A stretch of 64,000 nt of DNA from Deferribacteraceae bacterium V6Fe1 (lineage in GTDB: Bacteria; Chrysiogenota; Deferribacteres; Deferribacterales; Deferrivibrionaceae). A program made the position numbers and the translations under genes. The stretch is from the NCBI GenBank assembly GCA_022813675.1, contig CP063375.1:372001-436000 (forward strand), given 5' to 3'. The notes under the pieces are model-generated. The model had not been told where the DNA came from and made no database searches. It saw nothing but the letters and a program-made list of their open reading frames with translations. Shown here piece by piece: positions 18,082 through 25,489 of this stretch (position 1 is the stretch's first letter; every line of letters starts with the position of its first letter).

Positions 18082-18436
18082 TTAATTCACATCCCTTACC
18101 AAACGTATATAATTGTAATATCTTTCACCACCTTCGCCTAAAGGTCCACCTTCCACTTTTGTATCAAATCTTACTGCACCGGCACCGTGAAAATCCAAGC
18201 CTTCATTATTAACCGCTCTTCCGAATGCCACATACCAAGCATAATAAAAAGGTTCACCTGCTGTAAAATGTGCCGATGTGCTACTCCAATAGTAAGGGCA
18301 GTCGCTTTCTCCCGCTTCATTTGTAATCTCACTGCACGTAAACATATTTGGGTCTATCGCACAGCCAATTTTTTCTGTATCTGTCGCCGAAGGTGAATAG
18401 GAATAGTCCACAATGCTTTGCAATTCTTTAACATTA
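18082..18436 (-). pseudogene. DUF1566 lipoprotein, 3' fragment
   Basis: This is the C-terminal part of the gene whose 5' part lies at 19784-20601, separated by the IS256-family element. Reading from the target duplication, the frame resumes as RLPNVKELQSIVDYS, then a second DUF1566-type domain with CPYYWSSTSAHFTAGEP and ends YNYIRLVRDVN. If the element and one 8-bp duplication are removed, the two parts join in one frame of 391 codons including the stop. The fragment has no ribosome site of its own and is probably not translated. Confidence 0.88.
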
Positions 18437-18444
18437 GGAAGTCG
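18437..18444. repeat. Target-site duplication, left copy (IS256 element)
   Basis: GGAAGTCG here is repeated at 19784-19791. Eight bases is the normal duplication for IS256-family elements. Confidence 0.88.
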
Positions 18445-19783
18445 GACCCTGTAACATTATTTGTGTAAATCCTCATTTTGTTATCTACAATATTAACCAT
18501 TCGTAAACCTGTCAATCCTTTCCTGAAAGTAAATATACAATTGCGGATATATTTTTGACCAATCCCTTATCCTGCCATTCCATTTACTTGATATGTCATT
18601 TATCGCTAAATACAGCAATTTAAACAATGATTCCTCTGTAGGAAATACCCCTCGATTTTTAGTGACCTTCTTCAATTTACTATTAAAACTCTCTATAGGA
18701 TTAGTAGTATAAATAAGCTTCCTAACTTCTGGTGGATATTTAAATAACGTTGAAAGTTCCAACCAATTGGTTTCCCATGATTTTATTACGTTTGGATACT
18801 TCTTTCCCCATTTTTCATTTAATCTATCTAATTCAATTCTTCCAGTTTCTTCCGTTGGAGATGTATAAATGGCCTTTAAGCCCCTCGCTAATTCTTTCCT
18901 GTCTTTATAAGATACAAACTTCAGAGAGTTTCTTACCTGATGAACTATACATCGTTGAATTTCAGATTCTGGATATACCGCCCTGATAGCTTCATTTAAA
19001 CCTGGTAAACCGTCTATACTGAATATAAGAACATCTTCAACACCTCTGTTCTTAAGTTCGTTTAGTACTGACAACCAAAATTTCGCTGATTCAGTCTCCA
19101 TTATCCATATACCAAGGCATTCTTTTTTACCTTCAAGAGTAATGCCTATTATTGCGTAAACTGCTACGTTTTTTATAACACCATCAAGTCGCATCTTGTA
19201 AAATAATGCATCAAGGAATACAATTGCATAAATTGGCTCTAAGGGTCTATTTTGCCACTCTTTTGCTCTTTCAAGAACTTTATCTGTAATCCTACTGATT
19301 GCCTCAGCTGAAAACTCAAGGCCGTATAAAGATTCCATGTGGGCCTGGATATCTCTTGTTGTCATACCTTTGGCATACATCGAAATTATATGTTCTTCTA
19401 TACCGGTAATATCTGTTTGACGTTTTTTCACTATTTTTGGATCATATTCTCCATTACGGTCTCTTGGAACCGATAATTCTATCTCTCCATAATTTGATTT
19501 TACTTTCTTATTGCTGTAACCGTTTCGTGAATTGTTTGTTTCTTTGGATGATTTGTCATAACGGGAATAACCTAATAATTCTGTTAATTCTCCCTCATAA
19601 ATTGTCTCTACTACATCCTTAATAATTGAAGATAATATCGATTGCAAATCTTCTTGGGTATTAAGCTTACCTTCTTTAAACAATTTTCTTATTTCATCCT
19701 TGTCGATAAACATATAAATCCTCCTGTTCGTTCTTTAGTTAACATATTTTCAGAAGGATTTACACAGTTTTAGTTACAGAGCC
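18445..19783. mobile_element. Complete IS256-family insertion sequence, 1339 bp
   Basis: Imperfect inverted ends begin GACCCTGTAAC (left) and GGCTCTGTAAC (right, opposite strand), and share TGTGTAAATCCT after six further bases. An 8-bp duplication GGAAGTCG flanks the element. The internal gene is an intact transposase on the minus strand, in the same direction as the interrupted lipoprotein gene. Because the duplication is exact and the host frame is otherwise intact, the insertion looks recent. Confidence 0.92.
18493..19713 (-). CDS. IS256-family (mutator-type) transposase
   Basis: This 406-residue transposase has the usual N-terminal region and DDE core: Asp in IVFLDALFYKMR, Asp in IFSIDGLPGLNEAI, the CIVHQVRNSLKFV motif, and Glu in TTNPIESFNSKLKKVTKNRG. 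Length matches the family (about 390-410). AGGAGG stands six bases before the ATG. It mobilises the surrounding element. Confidence 0.95.
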   Translation of the reverse strand: MFIDKDEIRKLFKEGKLNTQEDLQSILSSIIKDVVETIYEGELTELLGYSRYDKSSKETNNSRNGYSNKKVKSNYGEIELSVPRDRNGEYDPKIVKKRQTDITGIEEHIISMYAKGMTTRDIQAHMESLYGLEFSAEAISRITDKVLERAKEWQNRPLEPIYAIVFLDALFYKMRLDGVIKNVAVYAIIGITLEGKKECLGIWIMETESAKFWLSVLNELKNRGVEDVLIFSIDGLPGLNEAIRAVYPESEIQRCIVHQVRNSLKFVSYKDRKELARGLKAIYTSPTEETGRIELDRLNEKWGKKYPNVIKSWETNWLELSTLFKYPPEVRKLIYTTNPIESFNSKLKKVTKNRGVFPTEESLFKLLYLAINDISSKWNGRIRDWSKIYPQLYIYFQERIDRFTNG

Positions 19784-19791
19784 GGAAGTCG
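19784..19791. repeat. Target-site duplication, right copy (IS256 element)
   Basis: Second copy of GGAAGTCG, directly outside the right end of the IS256-family element. Confidence 0.88.
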
Positions 19792-20601
19792 CCAGTCCGT
19801 ATAGCCCGCATAATTGGAATCGTAAGCAAATTGTAAAGCCTCTTCCCAATCAAACGGGCCAAAGTCTGTTTGCGACCACATTAGAGAAGTCGCATTATCT
19901 GTAATCGTGCCATCTAAATTATCTATAAAATTGTTATTGCCATACGCATTACCTCTGACACACCTTACGTACTTTTCTCCAATAGGACCTGTTGCCTTTG
20001 CCGAATAAGCTTTTATATGCCCTGTAACAAAATTCACTCCAAATGCAGCATCTTCACCACCTTCAACTGTAGTGCCAACATAGTAATTTGACGTCCAATA
20101 CTGCTCGTCTTTTGTTATATTACCACTTGCCAATTCAAAATATTTTGTATCTATATATGGCCAACCTTCAGAAAAATTACTTAGTGAAAACAATTCTTTG
20201 GCACTCGGGACACGCCAGTCGTCATAACCGCCCAAAGTGAGAGAATTGCAGTAATTCACTACATTTTCCCAAGTAAATGTTTGGGATGTGGGACTTTGTT
20301 GCCAAATTAACCCTGTATTTAAATCCTGAACAAGACCATTGCCAAGGTCATTAAAACTAAATTCATTTTTAATAAATTGTGCGTCTTGCCCATACAAGCT
20401 TTCTCCAGCCTGCGGGCAATCAATTACATTGCCATCTGTATCGTAACACTCAGTTTGACCTGTAGCAACTATTCTGTATTCGGCATTACTAACTATGGCT
20501 GTAGTGTTATCAGAGGTTGTTACATTATCACTACTTGTAGAGCCTCCACAACCGACTAATATTAACAAACTCAGTAAAGTCAAAAAATACAATATTCTCA
20601 T
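19784..20601 (-). pseudogene. DUF1566 lipoprotein, 5' fragment
   Basis: The N-terminus is a lipoprotein signal peptide with the lipobox LILVGC. It is followed by a low-complexity Ser/Thr linker and a DUF1566 (Lcl C-terminal type) domain marked by GLIWQQSP, WENVVNYCNSL, GGYDDWRVPSAKEL and CVRG. The frame reaches a second DWRLP motif and then enters the IS256-family element, where it meets a stop after three codons (19774). The undamaged protein would have had two DUF1566 domains and 390 residues. It lies ten bases after the Spy-like gene and shares its ECF-type promoter. Confidence 0.88.
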
Positions 20602-20611
20602 ATTAAAATCC

Positions 20612-20977
20612 TTAATCCCTTCTTTTGGGAGAGTGTGCTCTCATAAAATTTTGAAACTTCTCAAATTTTTCACTGCCAAGTAACTCTTTAACTTTAGTCT
20701 CAAATTTTGATTTTAAAGCTTCCATTTCATCTCTGTTAGGTGCTCCGTTTTCTGTCTTCTCTTTTACCTCATCAAAGTGTTCTTCAAATAATTCGATTAA
20801 CTTTTCACTTTCTTCGGTTGTTAGACTTAGTTCAGCAGATAAATCTGTGACCATTTGTTCAATTTGTTTGGAGTCAGGGATTGGCGGTCTTTGTGGCCTT
20901 TCACGCATATTTTGTGAGAAAACATATCCTGTTGCCAAAAAGACCAATAAAATTGTAAAAACAGCTAATTTCTTCAT
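20612..20977 (-). CDS. Spy/CpxP-like small periplasmic protein
   Basis: This 121-residue protein has a Sec signal peptide (about 1-21), a proline/arginine-rich start (RERPQRPPIPD) and then three predicted helices rich in Glu and Lys. LTTEESEKLIELFEEHFDEV resembles the LTxxQ-type helical repeats of Spy, CpxP and ZraP. Such proteins act as periplasmic chaperones or metal sensors. GAGGTG precedes the ATG, and an ECF-type promoter lies 33 bases upstream. It pairs with the interrupted DUF1566 lipoprotein. Confidence 0.75.
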   Translation of the reverse strand: MKKLAVFTILLVFLATGYVFSQNMRERPQRPPIPDSKQIEQMVTDLSAELSLTTEESEKLIELFEEHFDEVKEKTENGAPNRDEMEALKSKFETKVKELLGSEKFEKFQNFMRAHSPKRRD

Positions 20978-21009
20978 AAATCACCTCATATATTTTTTCT
21001 TACATAATC

Positions 21010-21037
21010 TTAGACGATATTTAGTTTGGAAACTTAC
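21010..21037 (-). promoter_or_regulatory. ECF-type promoter for the Spy-like operon
   Basis: On the minus strand GTAAGTTT is followed, after 11 bases, by ATCGTCTAA (21010-21018). The same two boxes with the same spacing occur upstream of the sigma factor gene and the ferredoxin gene. CGTCTAA is a classical -10 for extracytoplasmic-function sigma factors. Confidence 0.82.
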
Positions 21038-21054
21038 GGTTAAAAATTAAAAAA

Positions 21055-21076
21055 GCCTCTTTTTTACAAAAGAGGC
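21055..21076 (-). terminator. Terminator after the flavoprotein gene
   Basis: GCCTCTTTT and AAAAGAGGC form a 9-bp stem with a TTAC loop. On the minus strand it is followed by TTTTTTAATTTTT. It lies between the flavoprotein stop and the Spy-like promoter. Confidence 0.85.
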
Positions 21077-21135
21077 GATGAAAAAACCTTTATTTAGGTT
21101 TTAGGGGTTTTATTAGCTGAAACAGACATTGTTAA

Positions 21136-22902
21136 TTATACAATCTTTCTCCCGTCCGGCCAAAATCCAAACGGCTGTTTTTCAAGCTTCATCTGTCCAT
21201 CCGCACCTTTATAAATATTAATCCAAACTTGCCAATTTTTATTATCAATCTCCGGATAATCGAGTCTGAAGTGACTGAGGCGACTTTCTTTGCGAAACAT
21301 TGATGCACGTAATTTCATTTCTGCACTAATAATCATATTCTTTGTTTCGTGTGCAAGTCTTAATTCATGGATATCTTTGGCAATAATCATTGGCAGGTAA
21401 TGTTCCTTCAGCTCTTCCACATAAGCCAAAGCCGCTCTAAGAAGACTTTCTTTTTTAATATAAAGAACAAAATTTGGAATTATAATTCCCTGTAACGTCT
21501 GTGTTATCCAAGCCGGGCTATAGCCTGAATCTCTTTTCAGAGGAGCTAAGATTTCATTTTTAATCTCAAGCAGCTTTGATTTGGAAATTTGCTGCAAATT
21601 ATGCTTTTTAGAATAATTTGCCGCTTCCTTTCCGGCTACTGCCCCTTGTACTGCGGAGCCGGCAAGAGATGAACCAACTTGAGTATAAATACCGCCTGAC
21701 ATATGAGAGCCAAGGGCATCTCCAGCTGCATAAAGTCCAGGTATATCGGTTTCACAAAGCTCATTAAGAGGGACTAAACCTTCAGACTTATGAATAGACA
21801 TACCTGCCGATGCCCCGCCTACTGATATTCCATTCATTCCCGGAGGGCCTTTTCTATCCTGAGGGTTGCCTCCAAACTTTTTCCCGTCACGTAATGGAGG
21901 ACGATTATCATTCTCAGGCGGAACTCTTCTTTTAAATTCTTCAGGTACGTATGGACCACCTAAAATTTTAAAATTATCTTCCCCAGGAGGTCCCATAACC
22001 ACAGGAGCACCTTTTATATATACCAAATAATTAATATCTACTCCCAAATCGTGATGAATCTCCACACTGGTAACAGAAGGTTTTTTCTCAAACATCCCAT
22101 GCCATCCGTCATAACAGGCTGCGGGATTATGAGCCCGAGCAATATGTCCGTCATTCCACTCTTTACCCGTGATTCGTGCACCTATATTGTAAGCCATAAT
22201 ACTACCGTCATGGGTAAGGTCGCGAATCGGGAATCCGTTTGGTTTGAATCCTCCGGCACCAGTAGCTAAAATCACGCTTTTTGCATTAAAAAAATATACT
22301 TGCTCATCGTCAAGCCCAAAACCCGCTGCGCCAGCGATTTTACCATTTTCTTTAATCAAATGGGTAATCATAATACGTTCTTTAATTTCAATTTTTCTGT
22401 CAGCAAGTGGCTTTTTAAAAGAATTATAACAAAGTGAAGAGTCAAAAAATCCCCACCCTTTTAATTCCTCAACACACTCTTTGGAATTTAATGCCATTTG
22501 TCTTGTGTATGCCTTGTTGTTTGAATTAAGTGCAGAACGTGACACCATACTTACAAACTGCTCTAAACTAACCTTACTATTTTTTTCATCAAAGGTAAAA
22601 ATACCTTTTGCAAAAGGGGTTTGTCCTGACGAGCCAAGTCTCCCTTTTGAAACCATCAACACTTTTGCCCCGTTATCATGAGCTTTAACAGCAGCAAATA
22701 GTCCAGCCATACCACTGCCAATAACCAAAACATCCGTTGCAAATATTATACTGTTAATATTTTCGGCATTTATTTCCGTTTTATTCTCTGCCAATCCCAT
22801 GGGGATACCCATAGCTGTGAGGGAAGCCAATACCGCACCTGCTCCCGCTAAGGTTAAAAATTGTCTTCTGTTAACTGAGGGTTGTTGATTTGATTTATCC
22901 AT
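21136..22902 (-). CDS. Tat-exported FAD-dependent reductase, FrdA/AprA-like
   Basis: This 588-residue flavoprotein begins with a twin-arginine signal (NRRQFLTLAGAGAVLASL). A Rossmann FAD motif follows (VLVIGSGMAGLFAAVKAHD), then the second FAD contact GLYAAGDALGSHMSGG near residue 390. The C-terminus has the helical domain of the succinate dehydrogenase/fumarate reductase/APS reductase superfamily (FRKESRLSHFRLDYP). Residues about 305-360 form a Pro/Gly-rich insertion. The Arg that binds dicarboxylate in FrdA (in GANRLGSNSL) is not seen in the matching YTQVGSSL, so fumarate is doubtful as substrate. It overlaps the cytochrome b gene by eight bases and likely receives electrons from it in the periplasm. 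Confidence 0.85.
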   Translation of the reverse strand: MDKSNQQPSVNRRQFLTLAGAGAVLASLTAMGIPMGLAENKTEINAENINSIIFATDVLVIGSGMAGLFAAVKAHDNGAKVLMVSKGRLGSSGQTPFAKGIFTFDEKNSKVSLEQFVSMVSRSALNSNNKAYTRQMALNSKECVEELKGWGFFDSSLCYNSFKKPLADRKIEIKERIMITHLIKENGKIAGAAGFGLDDEQVYFFNAKSVILATGAGGFKPNGFPIRDLTHDGSIMAYNIGARITGKEWNDGHIARAHNPAACYDGWHGMFEKKPSVTSVEIHHDLGVDINYLVYIKGAPVVMGPPGEDNFKILGGPYVPEEFKRRVPPENDNRPPLRDGKKFGGNPQDRKGPPGMNGISVGGASAGMSIHKSEGLVPLNELCETDIPGLYAAGDALGSHMSGGIYTQVGSSLAGSAVQGAVAGKEAANYSKKHNLQQISKSKLLEIKNEILAPLKRDSGYSPAWITQTLQGIIIPNFVLYIKKESLLRAALAYVEELKEHYLPMIIAKDIHELRLAHETKNMIISAEMKLRASMFRKESRLSHFRLDYPEIDNKNWQVWINIYKGADGQMKLEKQPFGFWPDGRKIV

Positions 22903-23542
22903 TTTTCAATCCTTCTTTTTTATATTTATCCGAAACATACATTCTCAGTAATACAGCTACGCCACAAAAAATTAGCAAAATGTAAAACATACTCATAAAA
23001 AGATTAAAATGGCGTCCAAGGCTTACTGCGTGGTAGATTGTAAACCCAATAAAAATTAGCGACAAACCTCCGTGAAACCATCGCCAATTGATATAACTTG
23101 AAAAGAATTTTTCCCGTAAAAATGAAGTTATGCCTAAAATTATTAAGATAAACCAAGCAATCATACCTGCTATTAAAGCTTTATTATTTAAAGTTGTAAT
23201 AATCTGTAAAAAGGCATCCTGAGGCTTTATCCCCCCTTCAAAGTATCTTGGCAATACTATTAAAAACGGATGAAAAACTAATAGAACAGAAAAAATATAT
23301 CCTGTTATTTTATGAATAGTTACAACATGACTCATTTTGCCTTTGCACTCAATATCTCTAAATGCACGTGTAAAATAAAATTGTGCTGCCATAAAAGTGA
23401 ATGACAAAACTGTTAGCAGAGAAATTGCTTCTTTCATAATACTTCTGCGAGGAAAATTCTGCAGATAATATAGCATAATTGTTATCCCCATAAAAAATAT
23501 AAGCTTAGTCAGATAATTATACTTATTAACAAATGCTTTCAT
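22895..23542 (-). CDS. Membrane cytochrome b, ferric reductase-like
   Basis: This 215-residue protein has about six membrane helices. Two helices each carry a His pair at 14-residue spacing: HKITGYIFSVLLVFH and HGGLSLIFIGFTIYH. These would bind two b-type haems across the membrane, as in ferric reductase-like, YedZ/MsrQ-type proteins. It lies between a ferredoxin gene and the Tat-exported flavoprotein gene. It probably carries electrons from the cytoplasm or quinone pool to the periplasmic flavoprotein. Confidence 0.82.
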   Translation of the reverse strand: MKAFVNKYNYLTKLIFFMGITIMLYYLQNFPRRSIMKEAISLLTVLSFTFMAAQFYFTRAFRDIECKGKMSHVVTIHKITGYIFSVLLVFHPFLIVLPRYFEGGIKPQDAFLQIITTLNNKALIAGMIAWFILIILGITSFLREKFFSSYINWRWFHGGLSLIFIGFTIYHAVSLGRHFNLFMSMFYILLIFCGVAVLLRMYVSDKYKKEGLKNG

Positions 23543-23545
23543 TCT

Positions 23546-23761
23546 CTAACCCCAAGATACTATAACAGGAATAGATTTTTCAGGTGTGATGGTAATAGCG
23601 TCTACCGGGCAATATAATCTGCATAAATGACATATTTGACAATCTTCCGGATATTTTATTATTGCTTTTCCGCTTTCCTTACTAATGCGTATAACATCAG
23701 TAGGACAAGTTTTAATGCAGGTCTTACAACCTATACATCCGCTGATAAATTTAATTGCCAT
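23546..23761 (-). CDS. 2[4Fe-4S] ferredoxin
   Basis: This 71-residue protein has two complete cluster motifs: CIGCKTCIKTCP and CQICHLCRLYCP. It has no signal peptide, so it is either cytoplasmic or exported together with the Tat-dependent flavoprotein. The fold and the flavoprotein neighbour recall the ferredoxin part of APS reductase subunit B, but the long AprB tail is missing. It is the first gene of the ferredoxin-cytochrome b-flavoprotein operon. Confidence 0.9.
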   Translation of the reverse strand: MAIKFISGCIGCKTCIKTCPTDVIRISKESGKAIIKYPEDCQICHLCRLYCPVDAITITPEKSIPVIVSWG

Positions 23762-23809
23762 TGAATATTCTCCCTTTAATCTTTTACTACTAAATTGACT
23801 GTTAGCAAA

Positions 23810-23837
23810 TTAGACGATAATTTTTGAAAAAACTTGC
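23810..23837 (-). promoter_or_regulatory. ECF-type promoter for the ferredoxin operon
   Basis: On the minus strand GCAAGTTT, 11 bases, then ATCGTCTAA (23810-23818). Same elements and same spacing as at 21010 and 25350. It lies 49 bases before the ferredoxin start codon and just beyond the terminator of the sigma operon. Confidence 0.82.
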
Positions 23838-23850
23838 AAATAAAAAAAGA

Positions 23851-23865
23851 CCTCTTAAAAAGAGG
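23851..23865 (-). terminator. Terminator of the sigma-factor operon
   Basis: CCTCTT and AAGAGG form a 6-bp stem with a three-base loop, with A-rich sequence on one side and a T run on the other. Read on the minus strand it ends the sigma/anti-sigma/sensor transcript 18 bases after the sensor stop. Confidence 0.82.
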
Positions 23866-23882
23866 CCTTTTTTCGGGCGGTA

Positions 23883-24425
23883 TTACTCTCCTCTGGGAGG
23901 GAGTGGCATATCTACACTGTGAGGAGGTAATCTGTCTCTTTCTTTTAATGGAGGCTCTTTTTGTCTAAAAACTTCACTCATCAAAATTTTTAATTTTTCT
24001 TTCTGGTCAGCTCCGCACAAATTTTTCAAATCCAAAAAGTGATAAAAAGTCAACCTTTCAAGTGTAGCTTGTTTTTTTAATATCTCTTGAAGTATTGATT
24101 CCGGGATTTCTTTAGCGCCATTATCTGTAAGTAAAGAGTCAAACATCTCCTTTTTAAGCCTTTTTATTTCACTCTCAATGACTAATGCTTTTTTATGATG
24201 TTCTTTTCTCAGCTTTAAATATTTTTCGACTTGCTCATCATTAAATCCCAAATTTTCTTTCAAAAGTCTTTTAACCTGCTTCTCCTCAGAAACAGGGGGG
24301 CGAAATCTTTGACCATCTTTTTTTGAAAAGCCGCTATACCAAAGCACACTTAGTGTAGATATATTTAACAACACCAATATAAAAACCAATAAACGTAAAA
24401 ATTTGATTTGCTTAAAAATATCCAT
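23883..24425 (-). CDS. Membrane-anchored periplasmic sensor, heavy-metal-resistance type
   Basis: This 180-residue protein has one N-terminal membrane helix (about 10-30) and a periplasmic helical region like the CnrX/Spy/ZraP group (LLKENLGFNDEQVEKYLKLR, then several charged helices). The C-terminus is proline-rich (RLPPHSVDMPLPPRGE). In Cupriavidus, CnrX senses metal and signals through a membrane anti-sigma factor to an ECF sigma factor; the gene order here is compatible with such a chain. The ligand cannot be read from the sequence. It starts nine bases after the anti-sigma-like gene. Confidence 0.68.
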   Translation of the reverse strand: MDIFKQIKFLRLLVFILVLLNISTLSVLWYSGFSKKDGQRFRPPVSEEKQVKRLLKENLGFNDEQVEKYLKLRKEHHKKALVIESEIKRLKKEMFDSLLTDNGAKEIPESILQEILKKQATLERLTFYHFLDLKNLCGADQKEKLKILMSEVFRQKEPPLKERDRLPPHSVDMPLPPRGE

Positions 24426-24434
24426 AACTATCCC

Positions 24435-24752
24435 CTATCTTAAATTTAAAATGTCAGTGTTAAAGTTACCTGCGCCAAAATCACTGCTAAGAATGCTGAC
24501 AATCTCGCTGCGACTTGTCGCATCATCACCTTTTACATACATTGCTATAGTAGTTATGTTGAGTAAAATAAGAGCAATCAATGCCACAGGTTTCATAATA
24601 AGGCTTAAATTCAACCTATTTTTGCCGCCTTTTTCTTTTAGTTTTTCTTCAATCTTTGCATAAAAAAATGGATTTGGTGTCAATCTTTCGGATTCTTCCA
24701 AAAGTTTCAAAGTTTTTTCAATTTCATTTTCAATTATATTTTTTTTATCCAT
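24435..24752 (-). CDS. Probable small anti-sigma factor, single membrane helix
   Basis: This 105-residue protein has an N-terminal cytoplasmic part with charged helices (LTPNPFFYAKIEEKLKEK), one membrane helix near residues 51-71 and a short periplasmic tail. No zinc-binding HxxxCxxC motif is present. The size, topology and position directly after an ECF sigma gene make it a likely anti-sigma factor. That role is inferred, since short anti-sigma factors have little sequence conservation. Confidence 0.65.
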   Translation of the reverse strand: MDKKNIIENEIEKTLKLLEESERLTPNPFFYAKIEEKLKEKGGKNRLNLSLIMKPVALIALILLNITTIAMYVKGDDATSRSEIVSILSSDFGAGNFNTDILNLR

Positions 24753-24761
24753 ATATCCCCC

Positions 24762-25307
24762 TTAAATGTTTAAGACTCTGCCATCATAATATTTATACAG
24801 CATATCATGCAGGTTTTTCTTGGCTCTGTGCATCAAAGAATCCACTGCAGAAACTGAAATTTTCATAATTTCGGCAATCTCTTTGTTTTTAAAACCTTCG
24901 TATTTATTGAGTATTATGACAGTCTTTTGGTTATCAGGCAGCTTATCAATTGCTTCTTGCAAGATTTTTTTTCTTTCTTCATCTTCAATTTTTTTATGTG
25001 GCTCTTTCCCTTTATCTGCAATCATAATTTCCCCTTCCTCTTTAAAGCCAAACAAAGAAACAATTTGTCCAAAACGTTTTTTCCTTACTTTTTTGCGGTT
25101 AAAATCTATGGATTTATTCACTGCTATACGATATATCCATGTAGACAACTCCGCTTCATTTCTAAATTGTTCAAAAGACTCATATACCTGCATAAAAACC
25201 TCTTGAGCCAAATCTTCAGCATCCTGGACATCTTTTACATATCTGAAGCATATATTTCTTACTTTTTCCTGATGCGTTTCAACAACTTCTTTAAAATTCA
25301 ACAACAC
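24762..25307 (-). CDS. ECF sigma factor
   Basis: This 181-residue sigma factor has region 2 (EDLAQEVFMQVYESFEQF and STWIYRIAVNKSIDFNRKK) and region 4 (LPDNQKTVIILNKYEG then NKEIAEIMKISVSAVDSLM). Regions 1 and 3 are lacking, as in the extracytoplasmic-function class. It heads an operon with a putative anti-sigma factor and a periplasmic sensor. The promoter upstream of it shares its two boxes with two nearby operons, so it probably activates its own gene as well as those. Confidence 0.95.
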   Translation of the reverse strand: MLLNFKEVVETHQEKVRNICFRYVKDVQDAEDLAQEVFMQVYESFEQFRNEAELSTWIYRIAVNKSIDFNRKKVRKKRFGQIVSLFGFKEEGEIMIADKGKEPHKKIEDEERKKILQEAIDKLPDNQKTVIILNKYEGFKNKEIAEIMKISVSAVDSLMHRAKKNLHDMLYKYYDGRVLNI

Positions 25308-25349
25308 TCATCCCTTCAAGTTAAGATTTGGTAACTTCCTTTTATAAGA

Positions 25350-25377
25350 TTAGACGATTTTTATACAAAAAACTTTC
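25350..25377 (-). promoter_or_regulatory. ECF-type promoter of the sigma-factor operon (autoregulation)
   Basis: On the minus strand GAAAGTTT, 11 bases, then ATCGTCTAA (25350-25358), 43 bases before the sigma start codon. Same boxes and spacing as the two other promoters in this region. Confidence 0.82.
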
Positions 25378-25441
25378 AAAAAAAATATTTTTTTTAATCC
25401 GACTTTTAAGAGCGGCAAAAAACCAAAAGGTAACGTTTTCT

Positions 25442-25471
25442 TTGACTTACAAATAAACTTTTTGGTATAAT
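25442..25471 (+). promoter_or_regulatory. Sigma-70 promoter for nhaA
   Basis: TTGACT (25442-25447), an 18-base spacer and a consensus TATAAT (25466-25471). The nhaA start codon follows 19 bases later. Confidence 0.8.
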
Positions 25472-25489
25472 GAGATAAAGGGAGAGTTT

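Noticed and set aside
24820-25334. Two plus-strand frames of 128 and 135 codons
   Set aside because: They are antisense to the ECF sigma factor, whose two DNA-binding regions are clear.
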